A DNA stretch of 64,000 bases from a bacterium. Its GTDB lineage: Bacteria > UBA4055. Below, piece after piece: positions 25,220-31,483 of the stretch. The stretch's first letter is position 1; every line of letters begins with the position of its first letter. The stretch covers positions 34,950-98,949 of the forward strand of contig JAKQBN010000049.1 in the NCBI GenBank assembly GCA_029559475.1, read 5' to 3'. The notes beneath the pieces were generated by a model. The model ran no database searches and had not been told where the DNA came from. It saw only the letters and a list, made by a program, of their open reading frames with translations. Both the position numbers and the translations under genes were made by a program.

Positions 25220-25955
25220 TCATAATCCGCTTAATGTGACTGCTACCGGGAAAGAACAAGAACAGCTTACCGCTCAGAATAAAAGCCTGCGAATCCTTTT
25301 CAGCAGTAAATTCCGCCGATTTTCTTTCCTTCATATCGAAAAGAGTGAATTTTTCAACTGATCCGGCCAAAACAAGATCGTTCTCGGCATAAATATAATT
25401 ATATTTCAGGTCAGTATTTACCGACTTGAGAAAAACTCCTTCGCTATTATAGACCGACAGACTACCTTCGAACAAAACATAGATCTTCGCCGCCGAAAAG
25501 AAGAAGTCTCTGAAAGGCTTATCGGACGAAATAATTTTTTTCAGAATGTTATTAGTTAGTCTATAGATAGATGTACCGTCTTCAGAAGCCAGAATAATTG
25601 AATTGTAGGCTGACGGGAAAATGTGTCTGAAAATACCGCTATTTTCGGCTAATACAATATCCGAACTCTTTTTCAACCTGTAATTTTCATCGAGAAGGTA
25701 AACCGTTTTTCCTGCAGCGTCCGTGACGTACGAAAGATACTTGTCGTACTGAATAAAATGATCGAAATATCCTGACTGCGAAATATTTTTAAGATCGATC
25801 TTTTCTGTTATCGTACCGTCTTCATCAAATACAAAAATCTGTTTATCAAAACCGTCTAACACATAAATCCGCCCGTCAAAACAGCTTAGAGAATAAAAAT
25901 CTCTCGGAAAACAGATTCTGAACGCAGTAAGAAAAATAAAAAAATAAAATTTCAT
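25212..25955 (-). CDS. Secreted protein with beta-propeller-like repeats, unknown function
   Basis: 247 residues. The N-terminus MKFYFFIFLTAFRICF looks like a signal peptide, though it has few charges. The rest holds loose repeats of four-strand type (FDGRIYVLDGFDKQIFVFDEDG, DAAGKTVYLLDENYRLKKSS, GTSIYRLTNNILKK) that look like NHL- or YVTN-like beta-propeller blades, by inference. No catalytic motif is visible. It shares a transcript with rsgA (8-nt overlap). I do not recognise a family. Expected in the periplasm or outside the cell. Confidence 0.7.
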   Translation of the reverse strand: MKFYFFIFLTAFRICFPRDFYSLSCFDGRIYVLDGFDKQIFVFDEDGTITEKIDLKNISQSGYFDHFIQYDKYLSYVTDAAGKTVYLLDENYRLKKSSDIVLAENSGIFRHIFPSAYNSIILASEDGTSIYRLTNNILKKIISSDKPFRDFFFSAAKIYVLFEGSLSVYNSEGVFLKSVNTDLKYNYIYAENDLVLAGSVEKFTLFDMKERKSAEFTAEKDSQAFILSGKLFLFFPGSSHIKRIMNE

Positions 25956-25977
25956 GAACTCTCCGTAAAAGAAGTGT

Positions 25978-26006
25978 ATTTTAATGTTTTAACTGATAAA
26001 TCGCAA
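25978..26006 (-). promoter_or_regulatory. Promoter for the propeller-like gene and rsgA
   Basis: Minus strand TTGCGA (26006-26001), 17-nt spacer, TAAAAT (25983-25978), 22 nt before the ATG at 25955. Divergent from the plsC promoter. Confidence 0.5.
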
Positions 26007-26041
26007 CCAATAATTCATAACGTTTCAAAAATAAAATTAAC

Positions 26042-26070
26042 TTGACTAATCGAATATATAGTAATAAATT
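26042..26070 (+). promoter_or_regulatory. Promoter for plsC
   Basis: TTGACT (26042-26047), 17-nt spacer, TAAATT (26065-26070), with a leader of about 60 nt before the plsC ATG. Confidence 0.6.
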
Positions 26071-26135
26071 TACCTAGCGGAAACAAAAAATGCTTCTGCA
26101 GAGTTGTATATAACGTAATATCTAAGACTTACGCA

Positions 26136-26882
26136 ATGACAGAAGAAGAAAAAAAGAGCGTGGTTGATCATTGGAAAGTTCCAGAAGAAACGTTCGCGTT
26201 TAAAATAATTTCCAAACTTCTGACTTTCATAACGACGCTTTTCATATGGATCATAATGTATGTTCTGAATCGTACAAAATTCTACGGTAAAGAAATAATA
26301 ATGAAAGAAAATGCGCCTTACGTATTCGCATCTAATCATACTACCATTTTCGACTCGGGATTTATCGACTGTTCCGCGTTCTTCAGAAAATCGCTCTTAT
26401 CATACAGATACCTTCCTTATCATACTCCGGAATACGGTAATTTTTACAAAAATTCCCTTCTTTCATGGTACATGGACCATGTAAAATGCATTCCTCTGGA
26501 AAGGGGTAAGGGTATCGATCAGTTCGCGCAGAAGATAGTGACACAAAAACTGAAGGAAGGGAATATAGTTCATATTTTTCCCGAGGGAACAAGAAGCAGA
26601 ACGGGAGAACTTCTTCCCGGAAAAGCCGGAGTGGGCAAAAGGGTCTATGAATCCAGAGTCAAGGTCATACCGTGCTACCATGAAGGACTCAGATCGATGC
26701 TGCCTGTCGGTAAAACGATCCCGAAATTCGGGAACAGGATCAGGATAATCATAGGAGAACCGATTTTCTTTGAAGAATATTTCGAAATGGAGAACGTTCC
26801 CGAGACATGGAGAAAAATATCCGACAGGATCATGGAGGAAATAACAAAATTAAAGGAGAAACTTCATGAGCTCGAAGCTTAA
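26136..26882 (+). CDS. plsC: 1-acyl-sn-glycerol-3-phosphate acyltransferase (PlsC-type)
   Basis: 248 residues. The lysophospholipid acyltransferase motifs are present: block I SNHTTIFDSGFID (NH-x4-D), block III FPEGTRSRTGELLPGKAGVG, and block IV VIPCYHEGL. A hydrophobic N-terminal helix (LLTFITTLFIWIIMYVLN) anchors it at the membrane. It makes phosphatidic acid from lysophosphatidic acid, feeding phospholipid synthesis. The gene overlaps an ArsR-type regulator gene by 17 nt. There is no clear ribosome site at the ATG, so the exact start is less sure than the family. Confidence 0.88.
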   Translation: MTEEEKKSVVDHWKVPEETFAFKIISKLLTFITTLFIWIIMYVLNRTKFYGKEIIMKENAPYVFASNHTTIFDSGFIDCSAFFRKSLLSYRYLPYHTPEYGNFYKNSLLSWYMDHVKCIPLERGKGIDQFAQKIVTQKLKEGNIVHIFPEGTRSRTGELLPGKAGVGKRVYESRVKVIPCYHEGLRSMLPVGKTIPKFGNRIRIIIGEPIFFEEYFEMENVPETWRKISDRIMEEITKLKEKLHELEA

Positions 26883-27180
26883 TGAAATGCCTGATAAAAA
26901 CTGTAACGAATTTCTTCAGGAAGAAGCTGAAGTACTAAAGGCGATAGGCCATATCGTAAGGTTAAAACTTTTGCTTGCGATAGAAATGAAAAAGTGCATA
27001 GTAAAAGGCCTTGTTGACTGCGTGGCGGAAGAACAGCCAATCGTATCACAGCAGCTTGCAGTTCTAAAAAGAAGCAAGATAATTGAAGGCGTAAGGAAGG
27101 GCAACACGATCTATTACAAGATAATCGACCCGACAGTCAAACAGATAGTGGGAATCCTGGCGGACAAATATAATAAGTAG
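26866..27180 (+). CDS. ArsR-family winged-helix regulator
   Basis: 104 residues. The winged helix covers about residues 20-90: EVLKAIGHIVRLKLLLAIEM, then PIVSQQLAVLKRSKIIEGVRKGNTIYYKI, the recognition helix and wing. Cysteines at 13, 44 and 52 are not in a metal-binding pattern I recognise, so metal sensing cannot be claimed. AAGGAG lies 7 nt before the ATG inside plsC. Overlap by 17 nt with plsC suggests coupled translation and perhaps autoregulation of the plsC transcript, by inference. Confidence 0.88.
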   Translation: MSSKLNEMPDKNCNEFLQEEAEVLKAIGHIVRLKLLLAIEMKKCIVKGLVDCVAEEQPIVSQQLAVLKRSKIIEGVRKGNTIYYKIIDPTVKQIVGILADKYNK

Positions 27181-27200
27181 CATTATTGTTATCAAATCAA

Positions 27201-27229
27201 TTGATTTTTAAAATATTTATATTTATATT
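27201..27229 (+). promoter_or_regulatory. Promoter for the REC-PAS gene
   Basis: TTGATT (27201-27206), 17-nt spacer, TATATT (27224-27229). The leader of about 38 nt contains CCCC-AAAA-GGGG (27256-27267), whose GGGG would be the ribosome site, so the small hairpin could hide it. Confidence 0.55.
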
Positions 27230-27273
27230 ATAAAAGTGACGAACCAATATAGTATCCCCAAAAGGGGTCGGTT

Positions 27274-28029
27274 ATGAAAAAAGTATCGGTATTATACCTT
27301 GAAGACGACGATCTTGATGTGGAGCTTATCAAAGAGACTTTGAACAGCGCTGACATAAGATTCAATCTTTTCCATGTTCAGAATAAGAACGATTTCAGGA
27401 TCGCTTTAAAGACGATGAAATTCGATATAATTCTAGCCGATTTCAATCTTCCGGACATCGACGGATATGGAGTTCTTTACATCGCAAAAGAGATAAATCC
27501 CGATATTCCGACGATCATACTTTCCGGAACGATCAATGAGGAGATAGCTATCGACACCCTAAAATACGGCGCTATCGATTATATTTTCAAATCAAAGCTC
27601 GAAAAGCTGATACCGGCCATTGATTCCGCGCTTGGAAAAGCTGAAGAGAACAGGAAAAAGAGAAAATACGAAAAAGAACTCGTGATGTCCGAATCGAAAT
27701 TCAGAACGATATTCCATGAACTGACCGAGCCTGTTTTCATCATAGATCCTTTTACGAAAAAGATAGCCGAGGCAAACGAGCAGGCTGAAAAAACTTTCGG
27801 TTTCAGAATGAACGAAATGATAGGCGGCAAAATGGAAATGCTGCTCGCAGATAAAAAGAGTTCATTTCCGGAAGCAGAGGCGCTTGAGCAGCTTTTTCTT
27901 TTAGATAAAGGTCCCGGAGAATCCGTTTTCATAACTAAGGAAGGAGATCAGTTCAGATCCGGATACAAGATCAAGATCATACCATGGGAAGATGCCAAAG
28001 CCTGGCTTCTTATTATTTTTACTGCATAA
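27274..28029 (+). CDS. Response regulator receiver protein with a PAS domain
   Basis: 251 residues. The receiver domain fills about 1-120: acidic pocket E10-D11-D12, phosphoacceptor Asp56 in ILADFNLPD, Thr/Ser in IILSGT, and Lys near FKSKLEKL. A PAS domain spans about 125-250 (FRTIFHELTEPVFIIDPFTKKIAEANEQAEKTFG would be its core, starting at residue 142). No DNA-binding, GGDEF or kinase output follows, so it probably passes phosphorylation or a ligand signal to a partner protein. The gene ends 11 nt inside the convergent comF gene. The lone kinase at 3464-4636 is not close enough to call a pair. Confidence 0.9.
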   Translation: MKKVSVLYLEDDDLDVELIKETLNSADIRFNLFHVQNKNDFRIALKTMKFDIILADFNLPDIDGYGVLYIAKEINPDIPTIILSGTINEEIAIDTLKYGAIDYIFKSKLEKLIPAIDSALGKAEENRKKRKYEKELVMSESKFRTIFHELTEPVFIIDPFTKKIAEANEQAEKTFGFRMNEMIGGKMEMLLADKKSSFPEAEALEQLFLLDKGPGESVFITKEGDQFRSGYKIKIIPWEDAKAWLLIIFTA

Positions 28030-28687
28030 TAGACTGATTCGAACTTGTAGCTACACTTACCGCAAAAAAATTAATAAATCCGTATTTTTTCAAAGTCTGT
28101 GATGCTTCTTTAGAAGTCGCTCCCGTTGTGATAAGATCATCAACGAGGATTATAAGAGTATCTTTATCGAGCTGTGCGCCTGAATAATCAAAAATACCTT
28201 TCACATTTTCCGATCTCCCGGCGGCGTTCAGCCTTGTCTGAGACATGTTATTGAGCTTTCTTACAAGAATGTCTTTTCTTACTTCCAGCCCCGTAACTTC
28301 CGACAGTCCGGAACAGATAAGTTCGCTCTGATTATATCCTCTTTTCTTCAGCCTTTTTATATGAAGAGGCACAGGAATCAGAACCGTTTTACCGGATTCA
28401 AAATACTCTTTCAGCCTTTTACCCATTTCTTTACCGAAAATATAACCTAACTCCGGCCTTCCGTTATATTTAAGTTCGTGGATCAGTGTTTTTATGGTAT
28501 CATTATATGAAAATACGGACATGTAGTTTTTACTTTCATTCTTATGGATCTCAAGGTTGTTTAAGCATTTTCTGCAAATATATATTTCATCATTCAGATA
28601 TTTAGCGCAAACGAGACATGACTGCGGGAACAAAAAATCCAGAATGCAGGAAATGAAATAAGCGGCCTGTTTTTTCATAAAGTTCAT
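28019..28687 (-). CDS. comF: ComF-family phosphoribosyltransferase-like protein
   Basis: 222 residues. A zinc-ribbon-like N-terminus with C24, C27, C38 and C41 precedes a type I phosphoribosyltransferase domain whose PRPP loop is LIILVDDLITTGATSKE. ComF/GntX proteins are linked to DNA uptake and recombination; the biochemical substrate is not settled. The ATG at 28687 overlaps the nrdR stop as ATGA; an alternative ATG lies 9 nt later. It is the last gene of the holA-nrdR-comF operon and ends 11 nt into the convergent REC-PAS gene. Confidence 0.92.
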   Translation of the reverse strand: MNFMKKQAAYFISCILDFLFPQSCLVCAKYLNDEIYICRKCLNNLEIHKNESKNYMSVFSYNDTIKTLIHELKYNGRPELGYIFGKEMGKRLKEYFESGKTVLIPVPLHIKRLKKRGYNQSELICSGLSEVTGLEVRKDILVRKLNNMSQTRLNAAGRSENVKGIFDYSGAQLDKDTLIILVDDLITTGATSKEASQTLKKYGFINFFAVSVATSSNQSIMQ

Positions 28688-29139
28688 TTGATAATATTCT
28701 GCAGTTCAGACATAAATTCTTTCACATCCTTGAATTTTCTGTAAACGGACGCGAAACGGATGTATGCGACCTCATCTGTTTTCTTTAGCTTTTCCATTAC
28801 AAGTTCGCCTATCTGAGATGTTTTAACAGTGCCGGAACTGTCGCTTTTTGTTATAAGGTCGTTGTATATTTCATTCACCATAGATTCGATCTTCTCGGGA
28901 GTGATCTGTCTTTTACGGCAGGCTATCATAATGCCGTTCTTTACCTTATCTCTTTCGAATTCCTCCACCGTGCCGTCGTGTTTTTCGACCATTAGCTCGA
29001 TCTTTTCAATATATTCATAGGTCGTGAACCTGTAACCGCAGTCCGTGCATTCCCTGCGCCTTCTTATCGCAGTATCATCCCTTACTACCCTTGAATCAAT
29101 TACTTTACTGTCTATCTTTGAACATTTAGGGCATTTCAT
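28684..29139 (-). CDS. nrdR: Transcriptional repressor NrdR
   Basis: 151 residues. The N-terminal zinc ribbon has C3, C6, C31 and C34 (MKCPKC, ECTDCG) and the RRRREC basic stretch; the ATP-cone domain follows (VEKHDGTVEEFERDKV to VYRKFKDVKEF). It senses ATP and dATP and represses ribonucleotide reductase genes by binding paired NrdR boxes. No NrdR box was recognised in this window, so its targets lie elsewhere. It sits 7 nt after holA and overlaps comF. Length matches the family (about 150). Confidence 0.97.
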   Translation of the reverse strand: MKCPKCSKIDSKVIDSRVVRDDTAIRRRRECTDCGYRFTTYEYIEKIELMVEKHDGTVEEFERDKVKNGIMIACRKRQITPEKIESMVNEIYNDLITKSDSSGTVKTSQIGELVMEKLKKTDEVAYIRFASVYRKFKDVKEFMSELQNIIK

Positions 29140-29146
29140 AATGATC

Positions 29147-30211
29147 CTATTTTCTTATTTCATTAAAAAAAGTAAGATAACCGCATTCCCTGTTGTCGGA
29201 ATGAAGTATCAGTTTCTCCAGAAGCGTTATGATAGCGGTCCTCGGGTCCTGATAGCCTGATTTTAACTTGATATCGCACTCGAGAAAATACCGCTGGCAT
29301 CTGATAAGTTCGGTGACTTTATATTTCTTTGCGCAGGTAATAATGTCGGCATCTTTCCATGCGTTGTTGTATCCGGCTTCATAAGCGGCTTTATCGACCG
29401 GTACCTTACCTGTAACTGCCTGATATCCTACTTCAAAAGCGGAAGTGAAAACCCTCGAAAGAAAAAGGTTTATCGCGATAGGATCGGTCTTGTTGTTTTT
29501 ATTTTTCATAATATTATCGCAGATCACTAATGATCTTTTAAGATCTTTTTCGGCCACACAATTCTGCAGTCTGAAAATATTGTATTCCTTTGAAATTCCG
29601 AGAACCTTCTCGACAATATCGTCAGTTATTGTCTTTCCTTTTGAATATTCGATCAGCTTATCGGCTTCGGAAGCGACCTGAGAAAGATTGGATGAAAGAG
29701 TAAGGCTGAGCATCTGCAGCCCTTCCATCGAAATACTGCATCCTTTGGAAGAAATATAGTTCTTGACCCAGTGCATGATCTCTCTTTCATTCTTTTCTTT
29801 AAACTCCAGACAGAGAGCTCTTTTATCAGATGTGATCTCTTTGAAAAAAGTTTTCCGTTTGTCCGGTTTAGTGCCTGTTAGAACCAGTACCGTCGTATCG
29901 ATTTTCTTCTTGAGAAATCTAGAAAGCATGTCATAAATGTCGATGTTCACTGTATCAATGTCCGATATAAGTACTATCCTTTTTACAGACATTACAGGAA
30001 GCGAATAAAGAGCGGACCCGATAAGCTCGGCAGACATATTCTCAGCGTTGAAATGCGAGTAATTAAAATCTTTCAGATCGTTATCCATAAAGGCGGAAAT
30101 GATCTCGCCGGTTTTCATTTCGATAGAAAAACTGTCTTCTCCTGAAAGCAGAAAGATCATAAATTTATTAAGTTCAACATCATTTTCGGTTTTTTTCGCC
30201 ACAATATACAT
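29147..30211 (-). CDS. holA: DNA polymerase III delta subunit
   Basis: 354 residues. The clamp-loader delta subunit opens the sliding clamp during replication. Family features: LLSGEDSFSIEMKTGEIISAF near the start, LYSLPVMSVKRIVLISD, TVLVLTGTKPDKRKTFFKE, LEFKEKNEREIMHWVKNYIS, and the helical C-terminal collar (ITCAKKYKVTELIRCQRYFLECDIKLKSG is its core region, near residue 300). The ATG at 30211 lies close to the predicted transcript start; a Met at residue 18 (MIFLLSGED) is another possible start since no strong ribosome site precedes either. It leads the holA-nrdR-comF operon. Confidence 0.9.
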   Translation of the reverse strand: MYIVAKKTENDVELNKFMIFLLSGEDSFSIEMKTGEIISAFMDNDLKDFNYSHFNAENMSAELIGSALYSLPVMSVKRIVLISDIDTVNIDIYDMLSRFLKKKIDTTVLVLTGTKPDKRKTFFKEITSDKRALCLEFKEKNEREIMHWVKNYISSKGCSISMEGLQMLSLTLSSNLSQVASEADKLIEYSKGKTITDDIVEKVLGISKEYNIFRLQNCVAEKDLKRSLVICDNIMKNKNNKTDPIAINLFLSRVFTSAFEVGYQAVTGKVPVDKAAYEAGYNNAWKDADIITCAKKYKVTELIRCQRYFLECDIKLKSGYQDPRTAIITLLEKLILHSDNRECGYLTFFNEIRK

Positions 30212-30232
30212 CCGTTAAATTAAGTTCCGTGA

Positions 30233-30261
30233 AATATAATTTTTATTAAATTAAATTGCAA
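30233..30261 (-). promoter_or_regulatory. Promoter for holA-nrdR-comF, sharing its -35 hexamer with gcvT
   Basis: Minus strand TTGCAA (30261-30256), 17-nt spacer, TATATT (30238-30233). TTGCAA is its own reverse complement, and the same six bases are the -35 of the gcvT promoter on the plus strand. Confidence 0.6.
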
Positions 30262-30284
30262 TTTCAGTTTTGCATTCTTAAATT
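30256..30284 (+). promoter_or_regulatory. Promoter for gcvT, sharing its -35 hexamer with holA
   Basis: TTGCAA (30256-30261), 17-nt spacer, TAAATT (30279-30284), 35 nt before the ATG. No glycine riboswitch is visible in the short leader. Confidence 0.6.
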
Positions 30285-30318
30285 CTCGGCGAAAGAAACC
30301 AATTAAAAAGGAGCTGAA

Positions 30319-31437
30319 ATGCGAACGATTTTATATGATGAACATGTTAAACTCGGCGGAAAAATAGTGGATTTCGCCGGCTGGGAAATGCCTTTATGGT
30401 ATAAAAAAGGTCAGAGCGTTGAGCATCATGCTACAAGGAAAGCCGTCGGGCTGTTCGATATATGCCATATGGGTGAATTCGACATCACCGGAAAAGGCAG
30501 CAGAGAAATGATGGCTAAGATTCTTACCAATGACATACTGGGAATGGAAGAAGGCCAGGCGATGTATAATTTCATGCTGAATGAAAAGGGCGGAGTCATA
30601 GATGACTGCATCATCTACAAATTCAATGACGAGAAATGGTTCCTCGTCGTTAACGCGGGAGGAATTCCGGGAGATTTCGAATGGCTGAAAAAGAACGCGC
30701 CGGCCGGGGTTTCGGTCGTAAATAAAAGCGACAATATGGCAAAACTCGATCTTCAGGGACCGAACGCGCCGAAAATTATTAGGGATCTGGCAGGAGAAGA
30801 AGTGCTCGATAAATTCGGTTTCTTCAGATTCAGAGACAACGTGAAATTAAAGAACATCAATGTCCTGCTTTCAAGGACGGGATATACGGGCGAGATCGGG
30901 TTTGAGATCTATTCAGACATAAAAGACGCAGTCGAACTCTGGAATATGCTTTTATCAGCCGGCGAAAAATACGGGATAGAGCCTTGCGGACTCGGCGCTA
31001 GGGATTCTTTAAGAACGGAAGCCGGACTTCCACTTCACGGACACGAGATACATCCGGACATCCCCGCTCTGGCAACGCCGTGGGATTTCGTATTCGAATG
31101 GGAGCATGAGTTTATCGGTAAAGCTGCGTTAAATAAAGTTAAAGCTGAGGGTATAAAAAGCCATACCATTCCTTTCGTAATGAACGGCAGAAGCAAGGCG
31201 ATGCACGGATGGAACGTTTTTCTCGACGGAAAAAAGATCGGCCATGTAGTATCAGGCGTTCTCTCGCCGACACTGGATAACAAACCGATAGGATTTCTGA
31301 TCTCCGAAATACCTCTTGAAACAGGAACGAAGCTGACGTTCTGCGAAGAAGGGAAGAACAGGATACTCGAAGGTGAAGTTTCTACATCACCCTTCGTAAA
31401 ACCGACATCCCGAATGAAAATGAAGAATTTTCTGTAA
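30319..31437 (+). CDS. gcvT: Glycine cleavage system T protein (aminomethyltransferase)
   Basis: 372 residues. T protein moves the aminomethyl carbon from the H-protein lipoyl arm to tetrahydrofolate, releasing ammonia. Signature blocks: VDFAGWEMPLWY, GLFDICHMGEFDITG, DDCIIYKFNDEKWFLVVNAG, LDLQGPNAPKII, LSRTGYTGEIGFEIY and ARDSLRTEAGLPLHGHEI, the last with the folate-binding Glu and Arg. The C-terminal barrel ends KPTSRMKMKNFL. AAAGGAG precedes the ATG. It stands alone: gcvH and gcvP are not in this window. Length equals the family norm (about 365-375). Confidence 0.97.
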   Translation: MRTILYDEHVKLGGKIVDFAGWEMPLWYKKGQSVEHHATRKAVGLFDICHMGEFDITGKGSREMMAKILTNDILGMEEGQAMYNFMLNEKGGVIDDCIIYKFNDEKWFLVVNAGGIPGDFEWLKKNAPAGVSVVNKSDNMAKLDLQGPNAPKIIRDLAGEEVLDKFGFFRFRDNVKLKNINVLLSRTGYTGEIGFEIYSDIKDAVELWNMLLSAGEKYGIEPCGLGARDSLRTEAGLPLHGHEIHPDIPALATPWDFVFEWEHEFIGKAALNKVKAEGIKSHTIPFVMNGRSKAMHGWNVFLDGKKIGHVVSGVLSPTLDNKPIGFLISEIPLETGTKLTFCEEGKNRILEGEVSTSPFVKPTSRMKMKNFL

Positions 31438-31442
31438 ATGAA

Positions 31443-31473
31443 AAAGGGCGGTCATCGAACCGCCCTTTTTTTT
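31443..31473. terminator. Bidirectional terminator between gcvT and the C10 peptidase
   Basis: AAAGGGCGGT (31443-31452), 6-nt loop, ACCGCCCTTT (31459-31468). Eight T follow on the plus strand and five on the minus strand, so it can serve both convergent genes. Confidence 0.9.
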
Positions 31474-31483
31474 GACTTAATTA

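Noticed and set aside
30212-30318. Glycine riboswitch ahead of gcvT
   Set aside because: The leader is only about 30 nt after the predicted start and lacks the paired glycine aptamer structure.
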